The position numbers were made by a program, and so were the translations under genes. From NCBI RefSeq assembly GCF_013403865.1, contig NZ_JABFDK010000002.1:124001-188000 (forward strand): a stretch of 64,000 bases of DNA. Direction: 5' to 3'. The DNA is from Winogradskyella costae (GTDB lineage Bacteria > Bacteroidota > Bacteroidia > Flavobacteriales > Flavobacteriaceae). Of this stretch, positions 36,609-46,685 are shown in pieces (the stretch's first letter is position 1; each line of letters opens with the position of its first letter). Below the pieces are notes generated by a model, which saw nothing but the letters and a program-made list of their open reading frames with translations, ran no database searches and was not told the DNA's origin.

Positions 36609-36902
36609 TTAATTCGATTTGTGATCACCGATACAAGTCGATTTATTTCTGTCCTGAAACCATACTATTTTTAGCATAATACCATTTAAGATGAATGATA
36701 TACTATTGGTAATAATAATAGGCCAATCCATCTTTAATATGCCGTAAACAGTCCAAAGGCCTACTCCAAGACATAAAATTACAAACATAGCTGGACTGAC
36801 ATCATCTATTTTCTTTGTGGTCATAGCTTTGTGAATTTGTGGCAATACAGCAATCGTTGTAAATACCCCAGCTGAAATTCCTATTAATTCTTCAAAATTC
36901 AT
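36609..36902 (-). CDS. SemiSWEET sugar transporter (MtN3/PQ-loop family)
   Basis: 97 residues forming one triple-helix bundle: LIGISAGVFTTIAVLPQIHKAMTT with the PQ motif, then DDVSPAMFVILCLGVGLWTVYGILK and DWPIIITNSISFILNGIMLKIV with the conserved TNxxS segment. SemiSWEETs work as homodimers and move sugars such as sucrose or glucose by facilitated diffusion. Converges with the upstream membrane gene with 2 nt between the stop codons. A single gene. Confidence 0.94.
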   Translation of the reverse strand: MNFEELIGISAGVFTTIAVLPQIHKAMTTKKIDDVSPAMFVILCLGVGLWTVYGILKMDWPIIITNSISFILNGIMLKIVWFQDRNKSTCIGDHKSN

Positions 36903-37030
36903 ACCTCATATTATTTTATACGGCACCTCTAAAAATCACACTTATGAAATGAGCCGTGAGATTAAAACGAGTTTTTATATATCTATTTTTATACATGGGC
37001 TATGCTAAGATTTAAGAGCGTGTAGCGTCA

Positions 37031-38281
37031 TCACTCTATTGAAGTCTCATCATCTTCTATAGCGGCCATAGAGCGTTTGGCGGTTAAGCCATGCATTAAA
37101 ACGGATACTAAAATGACTAAAGCAACAATGGAGAATAATTGATCTGTATTGGTAAACTCGCCGTTTTTTATCGCATAGGTTAAATAAAATACAGAACCTA
37201 TGCCTTTAATTCCAAAAAAGGAAATCGCCATCTTATGTCTTTTATTTAATTTAGAGCCGTAAAGGGAAATGTAACCTAAAATAGGCCTTATAATTAAGAC
37301 TAAACAGATACTAAATATTACAATTTCTACTGTAATAAAATTCATGATACCTGCCATCAGTGAACCTCCAAAAAACAACATCCAAAATACAATTAGGAAT
37401 TTCTCTATGTTCGAAATAAAACTCAAACTAGGATGCCCCGGATTCTCCTCACGCTTTTTATGTTGGTGATAATGCGCAAATAAACCTGCAAAAAAGACAC
37501 TTAAGAAACCATAAGAATTTAAAACTTCTGCCAGACCGTATGAGATTAGGGTAAGTGACAGCGCCACAAATGCCAAATGAATTCTATGTGTGTTGCCTTT
37601 GGAAAGTTTTGTAGTAAAATAACTATAAAGAAAGCCAACAGCTATACCTACAATAACGCCCACTATAGTCTTAAAAAGCACATAGAAAGAGAGCCATTCT
37701 AACCAGAGATCAGAATTTAATGTCTCGCTTTTTGACCAAAGAATAGCCAAGTATACAAACGGAAACGCTAACCCATCATTTAATCCTGCTTCTGCAGTGA
37801 GGTTGTATTGTGCCCCTAAATTTTTAGAGGATAACGATTGTTTTTTATTCAATTGAATTTCGGAAGCTAAGGCAGGATCTGTAGGAGCTAACACGGCAGC
37901 CAATAACAGAGAAAGTGCACCAGAAAAGTCTAAAAGATAATAAGAAACGACAAAAACAAAAGCCATAAATAGGGGCATTGTTATGCCTAACAAACGCATT
38001 GGATTGAGCCATTCTCTCCAAGAATAATTTAGTCCAATCTTAAGTCCTGCCACCATCAAACTAATAATAACAACCATCTCAGAAAAACGCAAAGTTAAAT
38101 CGATTTCCCAGGTCGGATCCGGCCAAGGTAGGGGCACACTCACATAATAAAATAGAGCACCTAAAATAAGTACAGGTATTGTAAAACTAATCTTAAAGCG
38201 TTTCAACACTATAGGCAGAAAACTTGCCAATAGTGTCGTTACACCTATAATGAGTAAAACAATAAAATAACCATTCATCAT
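37031..38281 (-). CDS. CPA1/NhaP-type cation:proton antiporter
   Basis: 416 residues, about 12 helices. Core ion-site motifs are in place: AAVLAPTDPALASEIQL (Thr-Asp unwound helix) and AEAGLNDGLAFPFVYLAI (Asn-Asp pair). GLFAHYHQHK and SFFGIKGIGSVFYLTYAI follow later. Exchanges Na+ or K+ for H+ at the inner membrane. No cytoplasmic regulatory domain follows the membrane part. Starts 13 nt after the catalase stop codon, so it is cotranscribed with katE, consistent with a joint role in osmotic and oxidative stress. Confidence 0.93.
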   Translation of the reverse strand: MMNGYFIVLLIIGVTTLLASFLPIVLKRFKISFTIPVLILGALFYYVSVPLPWPDPTWEIDLTLRFSEMVVIISLMVAGLKIGLNYSWREWLNPMRLLGITMPLFMAFVFVVSYYLLDFSGALSLLLAAVLAPTDPALASEIQLNKKQSLSSKNLGAQYNLTAEAGLNDGLAFPFVYLAILWSKSETLNSDLWLEWLSFYVLFKTIVGVIVGIAVGFLYSYFTTKLSKGNTHRIHLAFVALSLTLISYGLAEVLNSYGFLSVFFAGLFAHYHQHKKREENPGHPSLSFISNIEKFLIVFWMLFFGGSLMAGIMNFITVEIVIFSICLVLIIRPILGYISLYGSKLNKRHKMAISFFGIKGIGSVFYLTYAIKNGEFTNTDQLFSIVALVILVSVLMHGLTAKRSMAAIEDDETSIE

Positions 38282-38294
38282 TGACTGTTCTTAG

Positions 38295-40427
38295 TTAAGC
38301 AGGTACCTGAGCTGCAATTTCCATTCTCTCCCAATTTCGGTGTTTTGAAATGGCGTCGATAAATGCTTTGGGTGCCTCATTAATAAACACAGCCTTATCG
38401 TCTTTATGATCTGTAACGAAAGTTTTATCTAGTAAATGCTCTCCTTCGTTATCTGCAGCGATAGCTTTACAATGCTTAAATGCCTCGTTTACAAACTTCT
38501 TAAATTTGGCTTCTTTTAATAATTTGTCAATAGATTTTTTACCTCCAGGAATATAAACGGCGTCGAACAATACGCTTTCTGTAGTCATTATAGCCGCATC
38601 AACTTGGTGTTCCATATTATTGTCACATACTACCGTTCCACCGTGAGGTGCTACTAATTTTACCATAGCATTCTCTTTTTCTAATGCTTTTTTCATAGTG
38701 CTATAAGCTTTCATAGAAAAACCGTCGCTAACTAATACCGCAATTTGTCTTGTGGCTATACTGTTAAACTTTGTGTTTGCCTGACTTAACGCCTTGTCTT
38801 TATCTAAATAGTTTTTCTTTGTTAGTGGCTGATGTTTTTTAACCTCTGCATCAGCACCAATAGCCTGATTAATGGGATGCTCAATAGTATCAGGAATTTT
38901 AAGGCCTAAACCTTCGGCTACTTGTTGCGATAAATCCTTATCGATTTGAGCAATAAGCCATAGCATTCGTTCCTTAATAGGCTTCTGTGTACATTTTCCG
39001 AGCTCAAAGGTATAAGCATCAGAAACATGTTGTTTCTCCCAATCGGCTAAACTTCTGTAAAATAGTGCTGGTTGTGAAAAATGATCATTAAAACTTTCAC
39101 TACGTGTTCTTATTTTCTTGGCATCTACACGTTCTTCGTAAGATGTAAATGCACCTTCGCTCATCTTAGCTAAATGTGGACAGCCACCTCCTAAAGAATT
39201 AGGGAAATATGCTGTTTGTCCTTTAGGTATATCCATCTGCATATGGCCATCACGCTGATTATTATGCACCTCTCCAATAGGCCTGTTTATTGGAATTTGA
39301 TGAAAATTAGGACTACCTAACCGCGACAACTGTGTATCGCGATAAGAGAATAACCGACCCTGTAATAAGGGATCATTGGTAAAATCAATACCAGGAACAA
39401 TATGGCCTGGTAAGAACGCAACTTGTTCCGTTTCAGCAAAGAAATTTTCTGGATTTCTATTTAACGTCATTTTTCCGATAATTTCAACAGGTACTAATTC
39501 CTCGGGAATCAGTTTTGTAGGATCTAGTAAGTCAAATTCAAACTTGTGCTCATCGGCTTCAGCGACTACTTGAATTCCTAATTCCCATTCCGGATATTGT
39601 CCAGACTCAATAGCGTCCCATAAATCGCGTCTGTGAAAATCGGCATCCGCACCATTAATTTTTACAGCTTCATCCCAAGTTACAGAATGTACTCCTAAAA
39701 GCGGTTTCCAATGGAATTTTACAAAGTGCGATTCTCCGTCTTTATTGATTAATCGAAAGGTGTGTATCCCAAAACCTTCCATCATACGTAAACTCCTTGG
39801 AATAGCTCGATCACTCATAGCCCATATATGATTGTGTAAAGTTTCCGTTGAGCGCGAAATAAAATCATAAAAGGTGTCATGAGCAGATGCGGCTTGTGGA
39901 ATCTCTTTATTTGGTTCAGGTTTTACAGAATGAATTAAATCTGGAAACTTCATCGCATCCTGAATAAAAAATATGGGCATATTATTACCTACCAAATCCC
40001 ATGTACCTTCTTGAGTATAAAATTTAACAGCAAAGCCGCGAACATCTCGTGCCAAATCGGCTGAGCCTTTTGAGCCTGCCACAGTAGAAAAGCGAGCAAA
40101 CACAGGTGTAATACGTTTTGTATCTGTGAAAATTCCAGCTTTACTGTAGTTTTCAATACTCTCATAGAGCTCAAAATAACCATGTGCAGCACTGCCTCTG
40201 GCATGAACAATACGTTCTGGTATGCGCTCATGGTCAAAATGCGTAATTTTTTCACGTAGTAAAAAATCTTCTAAAAGTGTAGAGCCGCGTTCTCCAGCTT
40301 TAAGAGAATTATTGGTGTCGTTAACTTTTAAGCCTTGGTTAGTTGTCATAACTTTACCTTTTGCATCTGTTTCAAATGGCTCTAAATTTTCAGTTTTTTC
40401 AGTTTTGGTGGTCTGTTGCTTTGCCAT
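38295..40427 (-). CDS. katE: Large-subunit catalase (HPII type)
   Basis: 710 residues, the clade 2 size. Catalytic His and neighbours in RIPERIVHARGSAAHGYFE, distal Asn in WDLVGNNMPIFFIQDAMKFP, proximal heme Tyr in LLQGRLFSYRDTQLSRLG. The C-terminal part, about 565-700, is a DJ-1/PfpI-like domain (IAVLVSDGFSMKAYSTM, AVYIPGGKKSIDKLL) typical of HPII. Decomposes hydrogen peroxide and is normally a stationary-phase enzyme. First gene of an operon with the antiporter. The leader holds TTTAAACCTTATACC, similar to leaders of the SDR and DUF2383 genes, and GTCTAAAATTAAT at 40461-40473, shared with the DUF2383 gene. Confidence 0.96.
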   Translation of the reverse strand: MAKQQTTKTEKTENLEPFETDAKGKVMTTNQGLKVNDTNNSLKAGERGSTLLEDFLLREKITHFDHERIPERIVHARGSAAHGYFELYESIENYSKAGIFTDTKRITPVFARFSTVAGSKGSADLARDVRGFAVKFYTQEGTWDLVGNNMPIFFIQDAMKFPDLIHSVKPEPNKEIPQAASAHDTFYDFISRSTETLHNHIWAMSDRAIPRSLRMMEGFGIHTFRLINKDGESHFVKFHWKPLLGVHSVTWDEAVKINGADADFHRRDLWDAIESGQYPEWELGIQVVAEADEHKFEFDLLDPTKLIPEELVPVEIIGKMTLNRNPENFFAETEQVAFLPGHIVPGIDFTNDPLLQGRLFSYRDTQLSRLGSPNFHQIPINRPIGEVHNNQRDGHMQMDIPKGQTAYFPNSLGGGCPHLAKMSEGAFTSYEERVDAKKIRTRSESFNDHFSQPALFYRSLADWEKQHVSDAYTFELGKCTQKPIKERMLWLIAQIDKDLSQQVAEGLGLKIPDTIEHPINQAIGADAEVKKHQPLTKKNYLDKDKALSQANTKFNSIATRQIAVLVSDGFSMKAYSTMKKALEKENAMVKLVAPHGGTVVCDNNMEHQVDAAIMTTESVLFDAVYIPGGKKSIDKLLKEAKFKKFVNEAFKHCKAIAADNEGEHLLDKTFVTDHKDDKAVFINEAPKAFIDAISKHRNWERMEIAAQVPA

Positions 40428-40460
40428 GGTATAAGGTTTAAATGAGTAAATACTATTGCC

Positions 40461-40473
40461 GTCTAAAATTAAT
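40461..40473 (-). promoter_or_regulatory. Candidate shared upstream element before katE
   Basis: GTCTAAAATTAAT on the plus strand, identical over 13 nt to 47204-47216 upstream of the DUF2383 gene. It lies 34-46 nt upstream of the katE ATG. Possible stress promoter or operator. Confidence 0.35.
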
Positions 40474-40691
40474 GAACGCTATAAGATTCATTGACTCATC
40501 CGCGTAAAACTGTAACCCTATTCATCGGGAAATACGACCATCATTAGAGTATGTCATTGTTTTGAACTGAAAGGAGTTATAAAGGAATGCACTAGTATCG
40601 TAAGCATCTTAGAGGTGTAGATACGTTAAGCATATAACTGTCTAGGGAGAGCAAGACAGTCTGACGTTAAAAGAGCTGACGTTATAATGAG

Positions 40692-43187
40692 TTATAAAAC
40701 AGGGAGGAATAGCGAAAACTGAGCTCCTTTAAGCGGTTGTGATGACGCTGTAATGGCACCATTATGGTTCTCACATATCCTCTTCACTATGGCTAATCCA
40801 ATACCTGTGCCTTGATATTCAAACTTACCATGTAGTCTTTTAAAAAGCTCAAAAATCTGATCGGAATGTTCGGGTTGAAAGCCAATGCCATTATCTTTAA
40901 ATGAAATCTTATAATACATTTGATGGGGCATTAACGTGGGGATATCGGTGTCTTCGCCAGTAATCGTTTCTGTAGTTATTTCAATAGTTGGCTGAAGATT
41001 CGGCTGTGCAAATTTTATAGAATTTTCTATAAGATTTTGAAAGACTTGTTTTATTTGAAACGGAATAACCGTTGCTGTACAGAGTTCGTCGTACGTAATT
41101 AGTGCATCAGTAGCTTCAATTTTTGAAGTTAGATTCTCTATCACCTGACTCAATAAAACCTTTAAATCAGCGGACTTAAAGTTGACGTCTGTGTCTTTGC
41201 TTCTTGAGTATTCTAAAAGATCTTCTATTAAATTACGCATGCGTTGGGCAGAGGCTAATATTTTGGAGACATCCTGAACTCCTTTTTCCGAGAGCTTATT
41301 ACTTTCACGTTCTAATAAGCGATTTGTAAACATTTGAATTTTTCGGAGAGGCTCTTGCAAATCATGACTAGAAACATAAGCAAAAGCTTCAAGCTCTTCA
41401 TTAGTTTTTTGAAGGTTTAGCAAGGACTGATATAATTGCTGATTAGCAGCATTCAGGGCATTGGTGCGTTCTTCAACTTCTTGTTCTAAGTCATTAGAAA
41501 ACTGTTCCAATTTCTTTCGTGCTAAAACACGGTCCGTAACATCAGAACCGGTCACCATAACACCAGAAACCAAACCGTCTAAGTCGTACAAAGGTTGATA
41601 ATCATAGTCGGAGTAAAACTCTTTAACACCATCATCACTTTCCAAGACGACATAAGATTCATTTTCTGATACTCCAATGCCCGTTCTTATAATTTCCTTA
41701 AGTGTTTCAGGGTATTTGGAGCCTTCCAAATCAGGAAATATATCTAATAAATCTTTCCCCAACACCTCATCTTTCTTTTTACGCCAAAAGGTCTCTAATA
41801 GCGCATTGTTGGCCATTTCTATATTTAAGTTATCTCCTCTCACAATACTCATAGCAATGGGAGATTGATTTACAAAATTCTTAAATTGCTTTTGGGATTC
41901 CTGAAGCTCAAATCGCGCTTTTACCATATCGGAAACCTCATAGGCAACTAAAATCATTTCTACAACCTCATCATCTTTAAGCAAGGGCTGAAAAATAAAA
42001 TTGAAATATTCTATTTGTGCCACTCCATCGCGTTCTAAGGTAAATGGATATTCAGTGCCAAACTTTGCTTTTTTAGTGCGCTTAACCGCTTCAAAAATGG
42101 GAAGAATACTGTCTTTGATTTCCTTTAAAACCTCAAAAAGTGGTTTACCTACGGCTTCTTTATAGCTGCGTTGCCAAATTGATAGTGCCATATCATTGGC
42201 CATCTTTACTACAAAATCATCACCATCTAAAACTGTAATGCCAATAGGGGCTGTTTTTACCAATTTACGAAAGCGTTCTTCACTCGCCTTCAGCTCAATC
42301 GATGCTTTTTCACGTTGAGTAATGTCTTGCAGAATACCATTAAATCTATAGGCAACTTTATCTTCATTAAACCACGCCCTCCCTATGGCGCGCACAATAC
42401 GTTCGCGTGCCGTGAGTTTGTTTTTTATTATATAAGTCACATCATATTTTCCACCAGATTCGTAATCACCTAATGAGATTTCAATTTGCTGACGTACCCG
42501 TTTTCTATCAGCGGCTACTATGGCAGCTGTGGCATCATCTAAAAAAATCTCACCGTTAGGAGGGAGTCCAAACCAATCTTTTAGACGGTTATTTCCTTTA
42601 AATACATGGGTAATAGGATTATAGTCCCAGGTGCCTAAATCGGCTGCGTCAACGGCGAATTCTAATTCATCCTTGCTCGCTTCGATTTTGGCGAGATTAA
42701 GTACGCTACTAGTGGTTTCGGTACAGGTGGTAAATACGCCTTCTACTTGTCCTAGTGCATTCGTTACCGGACTATAACTGTACGTCCAGTAGATATCTTC
42801 CATTTGTCCATTCCTGTAAAAGGGTACAAGTTGATTTTCGTGCCAAGTGGAAGGGCCTCCATTAAGAACTGAGAAAATTTCAGGACTTATAATATCCCAG
42901 ATTTCTGCCCAATAAATTTCTGCTTTTTGCCCTAATAGTTCAGGGTGTTTCCCTTCATTGCCTAAGCTGGGTCTGTAGGCATCATTATAAAAACAAATAT
43001 GATCTGCTCCCCAAAAAAGAAACATCGGGAACTTTGAATTGAGCATAAAGCTCAGTGTGGTCTTTAGACTTGATGGCCAATTTTCAGGTGGCCCAACCGG
43101 GCTTTTAGACCAGTCTTTTTGGCGCATAATGTGACCCATTTCACCACCATCATTTAAAAATAATAAGCTTTTATTAGGTGTTGTCAT
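40692..43187 (-). CDS. Multi-PAS sensor histidine kinase
   Basis: 831 residues from ATG 43187, which overlaps the preceding regulator by 14 nt. No membrane segment, so it is cytoplasmic. The N-terminal sensor has the pattern GEMGHIMRQKDWSKSPVGPP and FWGADHICFYNDAYRP. Three PAS domains follow, roughly 165-295, 300-430 and 435-560 (FRKLVKTAPIGITVLDGDDF, FKNFVNQSPIAMSIVRGDNL), then a coiled coil (about 560-600), the HisKA box FAYVSSHDLQEPLRKI and an HATPase domain with ENSIKFA, FKDNGIGFQPEHSDQIFELF and GTGIGLAIVKRI. Typical of phytochrome-like light or redox kinases, but no GAF/PHY domain is visible. Confidence 0.92.
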   Translation of the reverse strand: MTTPNKSLLFLNDGGEMGHIMRQKDWSKSPVGPPENWPSSLKTTLSFMLNSKFPMFLFWGADHICFYNDAYRPSLGNEGKHPELLGQKAEIYWAEIWDIISPEIFSVLNGGPSTWHENQLVPFYRNGQMEDIYWTYSYSPVTNALGQVEGVFTTCTETTSSVLNLAKIEASKDELEFAVDAADLGTWDYNPITHVFKGNNRLKDWFGLPPNGEIFLDDATAAIVAADRKRVRQQIEISLGDYESGGKYDVTYIIKNKLTARERIVRAIGRAWFNEDKVAYRFNGILQDITQREKASIELKASEERFRKLVKTAPIGITVLDGDDFVVKMANDMALSIWQRSYKEAVGKPLFEVLKEIKDSILPIFEAVKRTKKAKFGTEYPFTLERDGVAQIEYFNFIFQPLLKDDEVVEMILVAYEVSDMVKARFELQESQKQFKNFVNQSPIAMSIVRGDNLNIEMANNALLETFWRKKKDEVLGKDLLDIFPDLEGSKYPETLKEIIRTGIGVSENESYVVLESDDGVKEFYSDYDYQPLYDLDGLVSGVMVTGSDVTDRVLARKKLEQFSNDLEQEVEERTNALNAANQQLYQSLLNLQKTNEELEAFAYVSSHDLQEPLRKIQMFTNRLLERESNKLSEKGVQDVSKILASAQRMRNLIEDLLEYSRSKDTDVNFKSADLKVLLSQVIENLTSKIEATDALITYDELCTATVIPFQIKQVFQNLIENSIKFAQPNLQPTIEITTETITGEDTDIPTLMPHQMYYKISFKDNGIGFQPEHSDQIFELFKRLHGKFEYQGTGIGLAIVKRICENHNGAITASSQPLKGAQFSLFLPVL

Positions 43188-43617
43188 TCGTAATAAAAAA
43201 ATCATTTTCTTCCTTGTTTCCTATAGCAAGTTGTGGCAATAGGTCTAAGGCCTTTTTAATAAGTTGCTTTAAGTCATTAAAGCTAATAGGTTTTCTAATA
43301 TAGAAATCTGCACCAGCTGCTTGCAACTGACTAATAGTGTCTGGAATATTAGAGGTAGAGTACATAAAGATGACAAGTGCATCGTAATTAGTATTAGATC
43401 TCAATCGCTCTAAACATTTAGGACCATCTATAATGGGCATATTTATATCTAAAAACAGAGCATGAGGCAGTGTCGTACAAGTCTCTAAATAATTTAGAGC
43501 TTCTAACCCATTGTTTAAACTTTTAAAACTGATGTCCTCGTTGAGTTCTTCTATGGCTTCTTCAAAGAACAATCTATCGTCTTCATCATCATCAACTAAT
43601 AGAATACTAGTCATCAT
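43174..43617 (-). CDS. Single-domain (CheY/Rcp1-like) response regulator
   Basis: 147 residues from ATG 43617 (a second ATG is the next codon). A single receiver domain: ILLVDDDEDDRLFFEEAIEE, phosphoacceptor Asp in ALFLDINMPIIDGPKCLE, Lys in FYIRKPISF. No output domain, so it probably passes phosphate or acts by protein contact. The layout resembles the Rcp1 regulators that pair with phytochrome-like kinases, and the overlapping gene downstream is exactly such a multi-PAS kinase. Confidence 0.92.
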   Translation of the reverse strand: MMTSILLVDDDEDDRLFFEEAIEELNEDISFKSLNNGLEALNYLETCTTLPHALFLDINMPIIDGPKCLERLRSNTNYDALVIFMYSTSNIPDTISQLQAAGADFYIRKPISFNDLKQLIKKALDLLPQLAIGNKEENDFFITNDNT

Positions 43618-43834
43618 ATATTTGGTTAGGATTAACAGGTATCCAATATACAAATAAATAATATATTACAAATTAAATGCATCAAGATATTTTGGTTTAG
43701 AGCTAAGGTAATTTGCAGTTTTTATTTATATGCTTCACTATCTTAGAATTAGATTGTAAAAGCTGTTTTGAGTATACATTGTGGTAGGCTCGTTAAGTAT
43801 TAAAATAACTAAACGTTCAATTTATTGTTCGTAT

Positions 43835-45637
43835 TTAGAGCTTATCTTCGGTCTTATAAGTTTGGGTAATCGTTTCCATAGCCACGGGTTTAACGTTCTG
43901 CAACTTTGAATTTATTAAAGCCTTAACGGCAATAAGACTTGTTGCACTACAGGCTTGCAATCCATAAGAATAAGGTCTCAGTCCATAAATGTGATTAAAT
44001 GCTAAATCTTGAATAAGCTTTGAAGCTGTGCCATCGGCATTGAGGCATCGGTACGCACCATCTATCGCTATACCTCCTAACTTAAGATACAATTCTCCCT
44101 TCTCAGATAGGGTAGACGCGTTGGGAATTGAAGGGGGTAGCTCCGTTTTATGGGTAGAGGTAATAAACTTGGCTTTTGCCCTCGAAATAACCCCTGCTTT
44201 CCTTAAGGATTCAAAAGGGAAATCATCAAAGCTAATCGAATCGTTACCAGAGGAGTTAATAAATAAGGGGTAGTTTTTTGTACTTATAGTGCCATTAGTA
44301 TCCTTGATCGTAATTTCAGTTCCTGCAGCATTTTTAGTTGTAATAGTAACTTTTCCTTTAATAAGTTCTATGCAGTTAGACTCATAAAGTGCCAGTAGAA
44401 TTTCGGCTGATTGTAAAGGCAGTGCAGCGATTACATTCATTAAAAAGGGCTTAATTTCAGTATTGAAAAAAAGATGATCTTCCGCTGTAAACAAATCAGT
44501 ATGAAAATTTAGACTATACATTAAATCATCTAATGTTTCCATCCAATGAATAGGTTGATCGCGTTTTAACAAGGTATCAGATAATTCTAATTCTTTGCGC
44601 ATACCATCAAAAGAATCGAGGTACTCGTGCTTTTTTGCCATAGTATCTATTAACTGTTTAAAATCGAAACTTTTAGATGTCAACAGTGGTATAACATCTT
44701 TTAAATTGTCTTTCTTTAAAGCGTTTAGTAAGGCAGGTCTACAGATCTTATCAAAGTAAGTAGGTATAAAAAGCGCATCCGTTTCACCCTTAAGATGTAA
44801 TAAGGTTTCGCGTGTCGTATGCCTATACATTTCTCTAAGAGGCCGTTCTTGCTCGTATTGTAAATGCGGCAACCAACCGTTAGCATCATGTAGTGTAATT
44901 TTAAAACCAGCGGCTTCAGGGTTTAATTTATAAGTAAGCGTATTATTTTTACGATTAAATGTACCGTGACGATGCGCTAAGGATGTCACCACATCAAAGG
45001 CGCTAAGGGAAGCTCCTAAAACCCCAATATTAAAATTATAATAATTGTTAGACTTATTAAGTAGTTTAGAGATGGGCCAAGGGGAGTCGTAATATCCAGA
45101 TTCTGAATGGTCTTTGTTTTCCCAATGGTGCCCGGTTGCAATAATTAACTTGTTACATTTAAAACGATGCGATTCGGTGATAACTTCAACTGTGGTATGA
45201 CTACTCGTTTTAATATCAATAACGTTGTGGTTGCGATAGGTTGCAATGGTAAACCCTTTACGCCTTAAGCTTTGAATCAAAAGTTTTAGCTGAGCTCTAA
45301 AATAAGCTCCTAGTGCAATACGACTATACACTTCAGTAGCTTTGATTGGAAATTCAACAACATTCAAATCCTTTAAATAGTCACGATCTTGTGCACTTAA
45401 CCAATTAGCTAGTGTTTGAGGTAATTCAGGAATCTCTTCAGATGAAATATTAGATAAATTATATTTATCGGTAAACTCAGGATTAAAAGGCATGCCATAA
45501 CCCATTTTAGACTGTTTTTCAAATATTGAAATCAGATGAAATGCGTTACGGACGGCCTCAGAATTGTTGAGAATATGCTGCAGTGTATATATGGCGGTAG
45601 GACCCGAACCTATGATTGCTAATGTGGAAGTGTTCAT
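43835..45637 (-). CDS. FAD/NAD(P)-binding protein (FAD_NAD_binding family)
   Basis: 600 residues. N-terminal Rossmann dinucleotide site LAIIGSGPTAIYTLQHIL, then IFEKQSKMGYGMPFNPEF and KLIIATGHHW, with a second segment FNIGVLGASLSAFDVVTSLAHRHG. The length and these blocks fit the large FAD/NAD(P)-binding proteins annotated next to stress genes (YdhS-like). Substrate unknown; oxidoreductase activity is inferred from the cofactor sites. Cytoplasmic. It lies downstream of the SDR gene (84 nt apart, minus strand), so the two may form a transcript. Confidence 0.83.
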   Translation of the reverse strand: MNTSTLAIIGSGPTAIYTLQHILNNSEAVRNAFHLISIFEKQSKMGYGMPFNPEFTDKYNLSNISSEEIPELPQTLANWLSAQDRDYLKDLNVVEFPIKATEVYSRIALGAYFRAQLKLLIQSLRRKGFTIATYRNHNVIDIKTSSHTTVEVITESHRFKCNKLIIATGHHWENKDHSESGYYDSPWPISKLLNKSNNYYNFNIGVLGASLSAFDVVTSLAHRHGTFNRKNNTLTYKLNPEAAGFKITLHDANGWLPHLQYEQERPLREMYRHTTRETLLHLKGETDALFIPTYFDKICRPALLNALKKDNLKDVIPLLTSKSFDFKQLIDTMAKKHEYLDSFDGMRKELELSDTLLKRDQPIHWMETLDDLMYSLNFHTDLFTAEDHLFFNTEIKPFLMNVIAALPLQSAEILLALYESNCIELIKGKVTITTKNAAGTEITIKDTNGTISTKNYPLFINSSGNDSISFDDFPFESLRKAGVISRAKAKFITSTHKTELPPSIPNASTLSEKGELYLKLGGIAIDGAYRCLNADGTASKLIQDLAFNHIYGLRPYSYGLQACSATSLIAVKALINSKLQNVKPVAMETITQTYKTEDKL

Positions 45638-45720
45638 AATACAAAAGTCTTATGTGTGGTTAAATGTTCTAATGCGAACATATGATTTGGCCGTTTATAC
45701 GTTGTAGTAAGGGGGCGAGC

Positions 45721-46569
45721 TTAGCTGCCTATAATTTCACCTCCATTAATATGTATAAATTGTCCTGTGATATAACTGGCGTCTTTAGAGGCCAAAAACA
45801 CATAGGCTGGTGCGACTTCACTAGGCTGGCCTGCGCGTCCTAATGGAGTGTCTTTTCCGAAATCACTAACATCATCAAATGAGGCCGGAATTAAAGGTGT
45901 CCAGATAGGACCAGGCGCAACGCCATTCACTCTAATTTTAGCGTCTGCCAATTGCTTAGATAAGGATCTCGTAAAACTCACAATGGCGCCTTTTGTACTG
46001 GCATAATCCACTAAATGATTGCTGCCTCTATAGGCGGTAACAGAACTGGTATTAATAATACAATCGTTTTCTTTTAAATGTTCTAAAGCTATTTTAGACA
46101 AATAAAAATAAGGGTATATATTGGTCTTAAAAGTGGTGTCAAAATCTTCCATTGAAATATCTGTAATCGTATCTTTAGGAAACTGCACAGCAGCATTATT
46201 GACCAGTATATTAAGTTTTCCAAATTTACTGAGGCAGGCTTCAACAGCCTTTTGGCAAGCATCCGTATGTTGTAAATCTGCCTTTAATATGAGGCAAGTT
46301 TGCCCTTCACGTTCTACCAAACGCTGCGTTTCTTGCGCATCTTCGGTCTCAGAAAGATAAATAATAGCAACATCGGCACCTTCGCGTGCAAAGTGCACAG
46401 CAATACTTCTGCCAATACCGCTATCTCCACCAGTAATAAGCGCAACGCTGTCTTTTAATTTATCACTGCCTTTGTAATCCTCACGGATCACTTCTGGTTC
46501 TGGAGTCATCTTATGTTGTTTTCCAGGTAATTCTTGGTCTTGATTTGGAAATGTCTTAGGTGTAGTCAT
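45721..46569 (-). CDS. SDR family oxidoreductase (YhdF/YdaD-like general stress type)
   Basis: 282 residues. A 40-residue N-terminal extension with PGKQHKMTPEP precedes the Rossmann domain: cofactor motif ALITGGDSGIGRSIA, NNAAVQFP, catalytic Ser in INTSSVTAYRG, catalytic YASTKGA (Tyr and Lys), and NGVAPGPIWTPLIP. The extension is typical of the Bacillus YhdF/YdaD general stress dehydrogenases. NADP-dependent reduction of an unknown carbonyl substrate. The leader sequence TTAAACCTATTATT resembles those of katE and DUF2383. Confidence 0.93.
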   Translation of the reverse strand: MTTPKTFPNQDQELPGKQHKMTPEPEVIREDYKGSDKLKDSVALITGGDSGIGRSIAVHFAREGADVAIIYLSETEDAQETQRLVEREGQTCLILKADLQHTDACQKAVEACLSKFGKLNILVNNAAVQFPKDTITDISMEDFDTTFKTNIYPYFYLSKIALEHLKENDCIINTSSVTAYRGSNHLVDYASTKGAIVSFTRSLSKQLADAKIRVNGVAPGPIWTPLIPASFDDVSDFGKDTPLGRAGQPSEVAPAYVFLASKDASYITGQFIHINGGEIIGS

Positions 46570-46622
46570 AATAATAGGTTTAATGCGGTGTTATGTACGG
46601 ATTATCAATTGGTATAATGTAG

Positions 46623-46662
46623 AAAAAGGGCTGATGCACAGCTAGTGCACACCAAACCCTTT
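46623..46662 (-). terminator. Terminator between the DUF2383 and SDR genes
   Basis: On the minus strand AAAGGG pairs with CCCTTT, and an inner TGTGCACTAGCTGTGCA hairpin caps it. TTTTTCT follows the second arm. It lies 24 nt past the DUF2383 stop codon and before the SDR promoter. Confidence 0.65.
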
Positions 46663-46685
46663 AAATTATTTTTAACGACATACGG

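Noticed and set aside
39989..40255. Alternative frame within katE
   Set aside because: Shadow frame; katE itself is complete with all catalytic residues.
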